A stretch of 64,000 bases of DNA, taken from the NCBI GenBank assembly GCA_022496805.1, contig CM040088.1, positions 30,696,452 to 30,760,451 on the forward strand. Direction: 5' to 3'. The notes below the pieces were generated by a model that had not been told where the DNA came from, did no database searches, and worked only from the letters and a program-made list of their open reading frames with translations. This DNA comes from Pohlia nutans. Its lineage: Eukaryota > Streptophyta > Bryopsida > Bryales > Mniaceae. The translations under genes were made by a program, and so were the position numbers. Below, one piece after another: positions 23,896 through 34,399 of this stretch (position 1 is the first letter of the stretch; every line of letters begins with the position of its first letter).

Positions 23896-24512
23896 CATAA
23901 CATTCAGTAGCCTTCCAAGAGGCTGCCTTTTAGTTTCATCCACCTTTATATATGGAGTGACCAATGATTTGTAATTAAATGAACTATTGAATCAAATAAA
24001 CAATTACAAAACACTGTTGAATTGTGATTGAGTGATGGCCCATTCACATACAACAGTGCTGATGCATGTATGCGTGCGTCAGGTGACTTTGAGGGAATCT
24101 CTTGGCAACCAAGAAACATAAAATATGAAATTAGAAATTACTCGAACGCATGATATGAAGGAACGCAACGCAAGAAAGGATCATGGCTCTACTTGTGGCA
24201 GTGTAATGCAGTTGTACAGTAGTTGCAGCAAGAAAAGACAAGACTTTCAATATTTTTTTGTTTCTGCGTTTTACCTTCCTCCATTTTGGGAACGCAAACA
24301 CAGCAGTGGCAGGGGGCTGGTGTGAATGGGCCACGAGTGCTTTCGATTATTGTTCACCATGGTTGATTGCTCTTGCTTGATGCCACGTGCCTTCATAACT
24401 ACTGATATGATGTAGAATATCCCACATCATTTCATTGGGGGATGAAATGTGGGATATTCCACATCATTGTGTTGGAAGAAGGCAGCAGTCACAGAGGCTA
24501 CTGAATGTTATG
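23896..24512 (-). mobile_element. CATAACAT-type MITE interrupted by a second MITE
   Basis: The ends CATAACATTCAGTAGCC and inverted CATAACATTCAGTAGCC are identical over 17 bp. The whole is the reverse complement of 53633-53942 plus an insertion at 24036-24333. Near one end lies a strong palindrome (24409-24470). Confidence 0.85.
24036..24333 (+). mobile_element. TGGCCCATTCACAC MITE, 298 bp, nested
   Basis: It begins TGGCCCATTCACA and ends TGTGAATGGGCCA. TGA (24033-24035) and CGA (24334-24336) flank it. The uninterrupted copy of its host at 53.8 kb has a single TGA at that point, which confirms a 3-bp target duplication. Related copies lie at 36922 and 39644. Confidence 0.9.
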
Positions 24513-24921
24513 TAAACCCAGTGTTGAGCAAGTAGTAATGGGGTCTTACTAAAATTTAGAAAATGGTACATTTTGGCAGTTTGTGATCTTGACCAGGGTA
24601 CACTCTGAACTCATCATTATCACCTCTCTAATATCACATTTAAGAGAATATTTGCTATTGTGTAAACATGTGATTGAACACATAGAGTATTCTACGTTTC
24701 ACGTAACCTTATAACGTGTTCGTTATTTATTGGAGGAAATTTGTCATAATCCGATCTCATAAATTTTTTGAGAGTGCTTTATGTAGGCCAAATCCATTTC
24801 AACCTTGGGCTCTCTAGGCGGAAAAGCCTCAGGCTTCGGCCTCACCCTTTATACCCATAAATTCCTCATTGAAATGAATTGTCCTATACTTCTACACGTC
24901 AAGTTAAACCTCACGTACATT

Positions 24922-25219
24922 TAAGCAGAAATACCATAAACAAAGAAAATATGGTGTTTTGCATTTTAGAAATAAGAGTTCGTTCAGGGATTTATTTTTC
25001 CTAGATAGAGAAGAAGAAATCAAAAAGAGTGAAAGTGATTCTATATGTTTTTGCCAAATAGAAAATTCTCTACAATTTTGCAAAGTGAAAAGTTTGTCAA
25101 ACCCTTTACTCGTGCCTTAGACTTTTCTTGATTACATAATGGGTTGTCCCACCACTCTACCCAAAATAGAGCAAACGCTAGAAGCCAATTGGTTGACACT
25201 AATCTCCCAAAAAAATTAT
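24922..25219 (+). mobile_element. Partial copy of the TAAGGTAG element
   Basis: It starts TTAAGCAGAAATACCATAAA and follows the reverse complement of 20150-20450 for about 300 bp, including AATGGGTTG and ACTCTACCCAAAATA blocks. It stops at the left end of the TTAA element at 25220. Confidence 0.7.
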
Positions 25220-26389
25220 TCAACCCCTAAGCTCCCAAGAGACCATTTTTTGGTTGCTGCCCATTTTTTTGGGTTGCCCAAGACTAAAAAAAATCATTCC
25301 AAGATTAAAAACATGATATCATAGGTAAATAAGTCTTCTTTCTACTGCAATTTGAATTATGTCCATCCAGTCAAAACTCCACTTAGGGGAAATTTTCAAA
25401 GAGAAACACCTCAATATTCAAAGGTAGTTTCAACACTTCAGGAAGGCTTGCCAAAAAATCTAATCCAATGAGATTCATTGAACACCTCAAAGGAAATTGA
25501 CTCCAACTCTGGGTTGCATGCCATGGGTTGTGGGGTCATCCAATTGAATGAAAGTTGAAGGGATAACCAAACCCTTAAACGTCAAAGCAAGCCCCATGGG
25601 CTTTTTATGAAAGAATAAACTAGAAAAAAAAAGTAGTTTTCCTCAACCAAAACAAGCAAGGATTGGTGTGTTGGAAAGCTACTAAAAAAACGAGTTAGAT
25701 TCTTGACTTGCGCCTCATTTGGGAGATTGTGGAATCATCCACAAGCAATCAAAGTAATCGATCTGAACAGGAGTTGAGGTTGGGCAACTGAGGTCGTTTT
25801 TAAAAAAGTTCCACAGTGCTGCAGCAGTGGCTGGCCAGCAGAGGTGGTATTTCTTTATATATAAAATAGTAATTTATTAATTATTTTATTTTATTTTCCA
25901 ATTTAGATGCTTTTTGGGCTACCCCGCCCAAGCCTTCTTGACGTTTAAGGGTTAACTTAGCCAAAATCTCTTGCTTCCCTTCATACGAGCCTTCATACCT
26001 CCACCCATTACAAGGTCTATGAAAAAATGTTAATGAATTGAACATTTTGTCAAATTGAGTCATGCATCTTGTTAACTTCCTCATCTTGAGGATGTTAGAA
26101 AATGGCATATCATTTCAACTTTTTTTTTGTGGCTTTGAGAGCCCATCAAAGTAAGGTTGCCTCGTTTTTTGAGGGCCTGAAATTTCAAAATCTCAACTTC
26201 ATTTGCTATTATCTTGACATTTGTACGGCTAAATGTTTTGATTTTTTGAGGGATCTTTTATAAGGCCTAGGAATAAAAGATCCTACAATTGGAATGTGAA
26301 TTTTTTTTTGAAAATATTTCAGAGGTCATCAACGAAAATGTCCCAAATGAGACAATTTTGGGTGACCACCTTAGACGTTTAGGGGTTAA
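25220..26389 (+). mobile_element. TTAA-flanked element, 1170 bp, with nested element
   Basis: TCAA (25220-25223) precedes CCCCTAAGCTCCCAA and GAGACCA, TTTTT, TGGTTGC at the usual 15-nt offset. The right end is CGTTTAGGGG then TTAA (26386-26389). A second element occupies about 25566-25955. Confidence 0.7.
25566..25955 (-). mobile_element. ACGTCAAG-subfamily TTAA element, nested
   Basis: The left end ACCCTTAAACGTCAAAGC and inverted right end ACCCTTAAACGTCAAGAAG bound about 390 bp, with TTAA at the right (25952-25955). The interior matches 44455-44830 in inverse orientation, including the TCCCAAATGAGGCGCAA block. Confidence 0.7.
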
Positions 26390-26488
26390 GAACATCTGCA
26401 CACATGCCCTCCCAGAGTCTGACACACTCAAAAACTAAATGAAAAAATGCCTCTTCAAAAGTGCCTCTTGACCCTCAATTCTAGCGTG

Positions 26489-27378
26489 TTAACCCTAAAG
26501 GACCAAGGCTCATTTTTCAAGTTCGGTCAACTCAGTATCGAATGAGTATTGATCCTCAATTTTTGAGATTTTTTGTGGTGATTCTACTCTTTGTAACAAA
26601 GATGGGATGGTAATTTGTGTACGTAGGTGATGTTTTAATCAAAAGATGCAATCATGCAAAGGTGAAAAACCTAACTGCGGGCAGCTCATGAATTTTTTCA
26701 TACAATGAGCTATACATTTGATTTTTTGTACACAATGAGCGAACACCCCCATATACACAACTGCTAAATTCATTTTACCAAATCTCATATTAAACTTTTC
26801 ATTTTGGGTATTTTCATAAAGTTTCAAACTTGGGCAGCATGCCCAAAAAAAATGAATCCAACCAACATTATAGCTTATAATCTTACTATTGAAGAATCCT
26901 GAACAGTTGAAAATTTGTAGATGATAATAAATTCAAGTTGGTTGAATATCCTACAGTTGGATCGCTCAAAAAGGTTTTAGATTGAAATCTATTTACCTTT
27001 TTATGAGATGGTACATTTAGGCAGCTTTGGAGTGTTTGGAGAGAAACATAGTTATGGTCCTTTAGAGCAGCTCCACCGCAGCCCTCCCATAGTCTCTCAC
27101 ACTCCAGAACTAGATGAAAAGTGCCAAGGGCCCTTCCAAAATGCCTCTTGACTCTCAATCCTAGCGTATTAAGAAATGGCCCTTCAAATCACTATTTAGT
27201 TGACTATATCCCCAAATTCTACTTGTAATTGGTCCATTGACTATTTGATGTGCACTTTTGATGTGTGAGGGACGTGCAAGGGTGAGGGAGTGTAAGTGCA
27301 AGGGCTCTTCAAATGTAAATGAATAATTTCAGCAAGTCATCTCTAGCATGTAGGAGTGGGGATGCTCTTAGGGGTTAA
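26489..27378 (+). mobile_element. TTAA-flanked element nested in the GAGCATC MITE
   Basis: TTAA (26489-26492) then CCCTAAAGGACCAAGG; right end TTAGGGG then TTAA (27375-27378). The host sequence TAGCGTGTTAA resumes as TTAAGAAATGGCCCTTC, as in the uninterrupted copy at 27165-27190. A further MITE (27065-27367) sits 4 bp from its right GGGG. Confidence 0.85.
27065..27367 (+). mobile_element. GAGCATC-type MITE, 303 bp, TSD TTA
   Basis: GAGCAGCTCCACCGCAGCC to GGAGTGGGGATGCTC, with TTA at 27062-27064 and 27368-27370. The empty site GGTCCTTTAGGGG of its host end contains a single TTA, confirming the 3-bp duplication. Confidence 0.9.
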
Positions 27379-27500
27379 GAAATGGCCCTTCGAATCTAAG
27401 TTTAGTCGAGTATATCCCATATTCTACTTGTGATTGGTCCATTGACTATTTGATGTGCACTTTTCGTGTTTGAGGGACGTTCAGGGGTAGAGGAGTGTAA

Positions 27501-28945
27501 GAGCATTCCCACCCATGCACACTAGGAGTAACTCGCTAAAATTGTTCATCTACATTTGAAGGGCCCTTGCACTCACACTCCCCCACCCTTGCACATCCTT
27601 CACATATCAAAGGGGGGGCCGCACAGGGAATCCAGTTCAGTTGAGTTGAACTTAGCCAGTTGAGACTTTCAACTATCAGTTGAAAGTTTTCAACTGAACT
27701 AGAGGCCGCACAAGCAGTTTAGTTCAATCAATCCAGTTGAAAATTTTCAACCCAAGTTTGAGTGTTTTTCAACTGTAGGCCGCACAGGAAATCCAGTTGA
27801 AAATAAAGCGATGGATGAGAATTCATAATTCATCAATGTACCTTTTAATTTTTCATTCATAAAGATCATTTAATTGCACTTATTAATTAGTGTATGAACC
27901 TATGCCATCTTACTTTTAAATTTGTACTTAATTGAATAAATTATTTGAAAGCCATATTCAAGTGAATAAAAATGCATTGTTATAATTTGGCATATATTCA
28001 TTATTTTGGAATATAATGATATGTTTTAAAACAAATTAGGCTTTTTTTGAAATTACAATATTTTGATACAAATTAACCCATTTTGTTATAAATTGGATAA
28101 TTTTAAAAAATTAGATTATTCTTTTCATAAATTATATTATCAAAAAACTAATTGGATTATTTTTACACACATTGGATTGTTGGGACATAGATTATATTGT
28201 TTAAAAAAATATTATTTTAAAAAACAAAATTTATTTTTAAAAAATTTCAATTTCAATTCCCATTAAATACACATATATATGTAATTTTAAATATATATAT
28301 ACATAAATACTTAATAATAATATAAATACTTAAACTTTTAAATAATTGAAATACTTGAAATGTACAGCACCTTCCCTGTTTTCAAATGAAATGAAAACAT
28401 AGTACAGCACCTTACATGTTTTCAGTGTTCAGCATCCCCCCCCAACAAAAAAAAAAACAAACAATTATAAACTGGATTATTTAAAAACGGAGCATTTTCC
28501 GTAAGCGTGGAGCGAAATCATCCAAAAACTTCACTCAACGGTGGGGGGGAGCACCATTGAGTTTCGTAGTGTTAATTTCAACCGTGGTGTGGGGGACCAC
28601 GGTGGAGAAATTTTCTCACGTGGGGGGGACCACGGTTGAGAATTTTTCTCCCAGTTCAACTGGGCCTCCCTGTGCGGCCTCCGGTTGAAATCAATCTCAA
28701 CCGGAAAGCGCCCAATTTTCAACTGAACGGCCCTGTGCGGCCCCCTCCCCAAAAGTGCGCATCAAATAGTCAATGGACCAATCACAAGTAGAATGTGAGG
28801 ATATAGTCAACTAAATAGTGATTTGAAGGCCCAATTTCTAACACGCTAGGATTGAGAGTCAAGAGGTATTCTTGAAGGGCCCTTGGCACTTTTCATCTAC
28901 TTCTTGAGTCTGAGAGACTCTGGGAGGGCATGGGTGGCCATGCTC
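27501..28945 (-). mobile_element. GAGCATC-type MITE, inverted copy, TSD TAA, split by a GC-ended element
   Basis: GAGCATTCCCACCCATGC to GCATGGGTGGCCATGCTC, with TAA at 27498-27500 and 28946-28948. The empty site in the sister copy is GAGTGTAAGTGCAAGG. The middle is displaced by the element at 27612-28747. Confidence 0.9.
27612..28747. mobile_element. GGCCGCACAGGG-ended element, 1.1 kb
   Basis: The ends GGGGGGCCGCACAGGG and inverted GGGGGCCGCACAGGG face each other. Both subterminal zones hold repeated GTTGAAA...TTTCAACTG palindromes and internal copies of GGCCGCACA. The middle is AT-rich and empty of coding frames. It lies inside the MITE at 27501-28945; CAAA occurs on both sides and may be the duplication. 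Superfamily unclear, possibly hAT or PIF. Confidence 0.8.
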
Positions 28946-29053
28946 TAAGTTCAAGGGCTCTTCAAATGTAGATGAATAATTTTAGGAGTCAACTATAACG
29001 TGCATGGTTGCGATAACTCTAAGATCATTCTACTACACTATTTCAGTGACAAT

Positions 29054-29335
29054 CTATGACACGGTTCTTGGGGTACAGTCTCCGGGTATTTCTACCTTAG
29101 GTACGAGAGGAGTGATGTAAAAGAGTTCCACGTGAATTTCAAATGCACCTAGCAAAGTCAACATTTCCCTGTTTGCTATAAACGGAACCACCAATGCGAG
29201 GGCCGCAAGTGGAATTCTCAGCTCAACTGTCTGTGAGAGCAGGTGGGCAGGCAAGTTCCACACCGTAGGGCTTGGCAGTTGGGGGATGCCAGATACTTTC
29301 CCATGATACCGCTCGGCAGTATTGGAAACCCCCAC
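29054..29335 (-). pseudogene. Coding-like remnant, two overlapping minus-strand frames
   Basis: One minus-strand frame (about 93 codons, no early ATG) and another (through about 29223, ending PYGVELACPPALTDS) both look protein-like, as expected of a frame-shifted relic. It contains TATTTCTACCTTA at 29086-29098, which matches a TAAGGTAG-element end, so the lower-coordinate part may be transposon. No family was recognised. Confidence 0.2.
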
Positions 29336-29339
29336 AATT

Positions 29340-30560
29340 AGAAACTACGGTAGGTTTTTTGGATGAGAAACAAAACCCAAAAAAAGCAAAAACCCAAAAA
29401 ACCCCACAAATCATTTTTTAATATAAAAAAAAACCCACAAAAAACAAAAACAAAAGAAGTCCACCTAGACCAAGTAACCCCCACCTCTCCCCGTTGTTTG
29501 GTCAAGTGGGCACCTGCCCACACGCCCGGGCCGAGCGTGCACTCTATTAACACCCCAGAAACCAACCTGGCCATGCCTGCCCCTCCTGCCCGGGGGGCAC
29601 CCCTCTGAAGGCCGCCACGGAGGGGCCAACCCCCTAAAATGGAACTAAGGGGCCCCTATCTTTCCCCAAAATATGAATTGGGTCCCCCTCAGGGGACACC
29701 TCCGTGCCGTCGTTCTGGGGGGCCCTTATTTAGCACTTATCGCCCCCCTTCATTAATAGTCCCCCCCATACAACCAAACGTTTGTTTCATTATTAACCCC
29801 CTTTTTTTAAACCCTCTAGAACGGGATGTTTGAAATTATCTTGCCATGTGAAGCAGCAGCCAGTACAGAATAGCACTCGGACATGCCTTGCCTATTTAAA
29901 AAAAGGGGGGAATTGTTCCTTTCACTTAACCCTTCAAGAATTGAGCATCATTCCAGCTATTTCTGTCAAACCAATAATTATATAATTATATTTCTATTCG
30001 TTCGGTGCCATTTTTTAATTTATTTTATGTTTTAATTTTGAACATAACGGTGTTGAATCTTCAGTTCAATTCCAGGGGTCCGTCCCTTGTCAGTTGTGAT
30101 TCGCTGTGGTCCGTGTATGGCATGCTGTTATTTAACCAATTCCACTGGGCTCATTCTGTTGTTGTATATTTGTTTTTATTTTAATCAATGATACCGTATA
30201 TGCTGTTTTTGTTTTTGTCTAATCATCTTATTCAGTTGTTGATTGGGTCATTCTCAAAGGTGGGCCGGGGTTTATAGTATGTTTTAGTATTCCAGTTCAT
30301 TGCATGTTGACTACTTCGCTTCACCACATACGGGTATTTTGTTATTACTGTAGCCATTCCAGGGTCTAAATCACAGGCAACTGAAACCCTAAGAAATTGT
30401 GTTTTAAATAATTAATTAAATAAATAATGAGAAGAAAAATCAAAGATATTACTACAGTTCTTCCTGTACTTGCCACCTCTGCTGACACTACCAACCAAGA
30501 CGATGAATCAGGTTTTTCTTCCCCCCCAAACCCCCTTTTTTAATTTTATTTCATTATATA
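29340..30560. other. Homopolymer-rich unassigned region
   Basis: From 29340 to 29820 there are many runs of four or more C, G, A or T, unlike the surroundings. From 29840 to 30560 there is ordinary AT-rich sequence with one lone TTAACCC (29936-29942). No gene is supported. Confidence 0.4.
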
Positions 30561-30585
30561 CATACATACATACATATATACATAA

Positions 30586-31437
30586 ATATTTATATATTTA
30601 TATATTTATATATTTATATATTTATATATTTATATATTTATATATTTATATATTTATATATTTATATATTTATATATTTATATATTTATATATTTATATA
30701 TTTATATATTTATATATTTATATATTTATATATTTATATATTTATATATTTATATATTTATATATTTATATATTTATATATTTATATATTTATATATTTA
30801 TATATTTATATATTTATATATTTATATATTTATATATTTATATATTTATATATTTATATATTTATATATTTATATATTTATATATTTATATATTTATATA
30901 TTTATATATTTATATATTTATATATTTATATATTTATATATTTATATATTTATATATTTATATATTTATATATTTATATATTTATATATTTATATATTTA
31001 TATATTTATATATTTATATATTTATATATTTATATATTTATATATTTATATATTTATATATTTATATATTTATATATTTATATATTTATATATTTATATA
31101 TTTATATATTTATATATTTATATATTTATATATTTATATATTTATATATTTATATATTTATATATTTATATATTTATATATTTATATATTTATATATTTA
31201 TATATTTATATATTTATATATTTATATATTTATATATTTATATATTTATATATTTATATATTTATATATTTATATATTTATATATTTATATATTTATATA
31301 TTTATATATTTATATATTTATATATTTATATATTTATATATTTATATATTTATATATATTTATATATTTATATATTTATATATTTATATATTTATATATT
31401 TATATATTTATTTATTTATTTATTTATTTATTTATTT
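30586..31437. repeat. 8-bp tandem array (TATATTTA)n, about 100 copies
   Basis: A near-perfect octanucleotide array of about 820 bp with one slip near 31355, followed by an (ATTT)n tail at 31407-31436. Because three units make 24 nt, it stays open as a 362-codon frame of repeating Leu-Tyr-Ile-Phe; that frame is not a gene. Confidence 0.95.
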
Positions 31438-31559
31438 GTATATATATTTATATTCTCAAATAAAGGAGACTCTTTATTGCAAGAAGAGGAAGGTAAAATA
31501 CAAATACAAACCAACCCCACCAAGTTTGGCGAGGCCGGGGACCCCTAGACATTGCTAAT

Positions 31560-32050
31560 TGAGCTAAATATAGGATCTATAAGATTCCAACGGGGCAATC
31601 GCCGTCCCACTCAGCGAAGATCCCTTTCCTGCACTAGAGGGACTTGAATCGAATGATCCTCTTAGCGGTTTTTTTGGAGCTGACTTCTTGTTTCTTGGCG
31701 TCAACTTAGGAGCGTTCCTAGGCAAGTCGGCCATAGTCCACAAGATCCAGCCAAATCTTGGTGCAAAGCTTCTCCACGTCCCAATGTGTGCCATTGAAGC
31801 CAGCGTCATTGCGTTCTTTTCCAAAACATCCACAGAATAGCACCCCGCATGAGAAGCCAGAGTTTGCTGACTTTCTTATACCGGCGCGGGATACGGTGTG
31901 CAAAGATATCGTGTTTTGAAGTGATTGTGAGGGATCGGTTGAGTGGCAGTTGAACTTGAGATTGCCGTGGATTGGCATTGAGATCCTAGTCCAAGGCCTC
32001 CCTTCTCCTCGACGTAGGAGGGTGTCGAGCGTGAGGCGCGGTGTGCACAA
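31560..32050 (-). pseudogene. Decayed coding remnant, possibly the 3' part of a retroelement
   Basis: On the minus strand a frame runs 110 codons from 32050 (TPRLTLDTLLRRGEGRPW, later HWDVEKLCTKIWLDLVDYGR) to a stop after GRLA. It continues in the same frame with the protein-like ERS*VDAKKQEVSSKKTAKR, IRFKSL*CRKGIFAEWDGD. The stops sit where Trp would fit (TGG to TAG/TAA), as expected of C-to-T decay on the plus strand. The layout Trp-Cys-Arg-Lys-Gly-rich end plus an adjacent simple repeat (30586-31437) would fit the 3' end of a LINE-like element, but no catalytic motif is present. Confidence 0.4.
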
Positions 32051-32419
32051 TGCGCACGTTGCGCCCGCATTTTAGTTAAAATTTGAATTTTGACATAACA
32101 TTCTTTAGCTAGTACTGCAACACACCCTTTTGCTTGTGCAAAGAATCAATATATGAACATGGAATTGAAGATGTGGAACATGTAGAAATTGTTAAAAAAA
32201 AAATAGAAGTTTGTTGGGACTACCAAGCCAACATTGGGTAGAGATGGGTTTTATTCTCCAGAAAATTACGATTTCTGCAATGATTGTGGCTTGCAATGGT
32301 GATTCCCAATGGTGAATAGTGGGGCTACTAAAAAATGTTGTGGAGTTGTTATGATATGTTTGTTTTAAGGTGTTGTAAAGGAAAATTCAATTAAAAATAA
32401 CACAAGAGTACTCCTATTG

Positions 32420-32807
32420 TGCACTATACTAAAATCGCGATTTAGTGTCCAATGCATTGTTTCTTAATACGGACAATATTTGAATTTTTAGAGATATATT
32501 ATCATTGTAAAAATAATAATACTATAAATATTAAATTGATAAAAACTTCAAGTAAATCTTATGGATGTACTGAGTGTTCCAAGGACGAATGGTAACTTTA
32601 TAGTAAACATGGCTTGCCTACTCATGTCACTCTCGTCATTTGGATGGAACATAACAATGTTAGTGGAGGTGGGAGTGACAAGTGGCAAACTCCTATGTAT
32701 TGTAGGAATACTATGTCTCTTCACATTTCAACGAATTTGTGGTAAAAAAACCTCAATAAAAAACATCAATTCTTACTAGACACTAAATCACAATTTTAGT
32801 GTAGTAG
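32420..32807. mobile_element. Foldback element with palindromic ends, about 388 bp
   Basis: The block ACTAAAATCGCGATTTAGTG (32429-32448) returns as its inverse (CACTAAATCACAATTTTAGT, 32781-32800). Each block is itself nearly palindromic. The ends start CACTA-like (CACTATACTAAAATC), so it may belong with the CACTA group. Confidence 0.6.
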
Positions 32808-33670
32808 AGAATGAGTATTTGGGCCCCAATGAATAGTGTTGAAGATTGGTGCCCATATTGACACCAAACTAGTGTTAACCCTTAAAACATCGTTGCAACC
32901 ATATATTAGGAAATGGATGTAACTTATCCAAAGTGAACTCAAGTATCACATAGTAGATGAAGGATTTTTCATCCAATTCTTTTCGTGAAGGCTCTTTGTT
33001 GGTCGTGCCACCTCTTCAAGTTAAATTGAGATCATCCAGCTATTTTTGGATTTTCCATGGGGTCCCAACTACAAAAAGAGTAGTAAAAATGGTTCACCAT
33101 GTAGTGTATTTTGGATCTTTTTGTTTTTCCTTGCTTAAACTAAATTTAGGCCATGAAAATGAGTTCTATTGCATTCGAGATAAACTAAAAAAATGAAGCT
33201 TACCAAGTCAAGTTTCTACTCCATTTTGATTTTTTTGGAAAACTTTGAAAATTGAGTGTTTTATTAGAGCTACAATTTCGGTCGATATTACCGTGGTGTA
33301 GGGAATTATTCTAAATTTAGATAAACAATTGATTTCCATTTACTGTACTATTCTTTATTGTAATTTACACTTTGAGTAAAAAAATGGAAGTTTTGAATAC
33401 ATTTGGTAATTGATATGAATTTTCTTCATAATCATTTCAAAAAAACATAGTAATTTCAAAATTTTGCTAAAATTTATGAAAAGTTCATGAATTGTAGTAG
33501 ACACATGGCTTCATTTACTAAAAATAAAAATAAAAATAATTATCTTATTTATAGTGCCAAATTGAGAGTGACAGTGGTCATAGGCCTGACGTTTAGAGGT
33601 TAGTATGGAGGATAGGCACCATGGTATGTCATTATTCCTTGGTGCTCAAAGACCACCTATTCTACTAGTG
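32799..33670. mobile_element. CACTA-type element carrying a TTAA element
   Basis: Read inward from 33670 the right end is CACTAGTAGAATAGGTGG, continuing TCTTTGAGCACCAAGGAATAATG in pieces. The left end (from about 32799) is a diverged version with TTTGGGCCCCAATGAATAGTG. Its middle is a TTAA element at 32875-33603. Confidence 0.65.
32875..33603 (-). mobile_element. TTAA-flanked MITE, GGCCTATGACC subfamily
   Basis: TTAA (32875-32878) then CCCTTAAAACATCG; the right end read inward is CCTCTAAACGTCAGGCC, continuing TATGACC, after TTAG. The interior matches 59035-59767 inverted. Confidence 0.75.
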
Positions 33671-33692
33671 TGCCTTGAGTTAGAGGTTGTAC

Positions 33693-34269
33693 TTAACCCC
33701 TAACTGCATGAGCGTCCATTTTTTGGACGATGTACAGATTTCATCCATAATTTCTCATCCGTCATGTACTTTTTGCAGTGTGCAATTTTTACTGTAGATT
33801 CCATGGGAAGTTAGCTTCATGCATATGTGATCCGATTAGAAAGGGGATGATTTGTGACATTTTTATGCCTCATTTCATGTTGTAGTGATTCACCCAAAAA
33901 TTTGAAGATTTCAGTGTAAATGTGCTCTAAAAAAAGTCAACTCATAAAGTTAAGCAACCAACAAATATCCAAAAATCACTACACTTAGAGTATTACATTT
34001 CAACCAATCACAAAAAATTTCATCCTTAGATTGTCAATATCTTATCTGTAATTGAGTTACAAAATAATTTTGAATTTCACCTTTCAAATTTTATACAAAA
34101 TTATTGGTAATAGCACTCATAGATCTAAGTGTATGGATAGAATCTAAAATTCATAACATACAACTTTTATTCATAAATCAAGTTCAAAATATCCCTCTAG
34201 GTTGCATTTTATAATGCATCTTTGCAAAACTGCTGAATTTGGAGAGGGCTCTAGGCATTTAGGGGTTAA
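33693..34269 (+). mobile_element. TTAA-flanked MITE with one-sided hairpin, 577 bp
   Basis: TTAA then CCCCTAACTGCATGA and GCGTCCA, TTTTT, TGGACGA. Right end GGCATTTAGGGG then TTAA (34266-34269). Full-length reference for the subfamily with copies at 4542, 41908, 49240, 54579 and 62933. Confidence 0.88.
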
Positions 34270-34398
34270 TAGCTTACTAGCATGGCAAGCACCACTTGCC
34301 CACCTAGGCGACGATACCCTCGGCTATGTTGTTCAAATTCAATCAGGTTGTGATTGTTTCACAAACCCTGACCACATTTTATTTTATTTTATTTTATG
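34270..34398 (+). repeat. Possible tRNA-derived SINE fragment
   Basis: TAGCATGGCAAGCACC could be an A box and GTTCAAATTC (34331-34340) is a good B-box/T-loop match about 50 nt downstream. It ends in a TTTTATTTTATTTTA tail. No second copy is in this window. Confidence 0.3.
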
Positions 34399-34399
34399 A

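Larger units (their letters stand above)
26390..29019 (+). mobile_element. GAGCATC-type (PIF/Harbinger-like) MITE split by nested insertions
   Basis: It starts GAACATCTGCACACATGCCC after TAA (26387-26389) and ends GCATGGTTGCGATAACTC before TAA (29020-29022). TAA duplication is the PIF/Harbinger signature. Its own sequence is 26390-26488, 27379-27500 and 28949-29019. The gaps are filled by a TTAA element and an inverted sister copy, each with its own target duplication. Confidence 0.8.

Noticed and set aside
30470..31558. A 362-codon open frame
   Set aside because: It is the translation of the 8-bp tandem array; three units equal 24 nt, so it stays open without selection.
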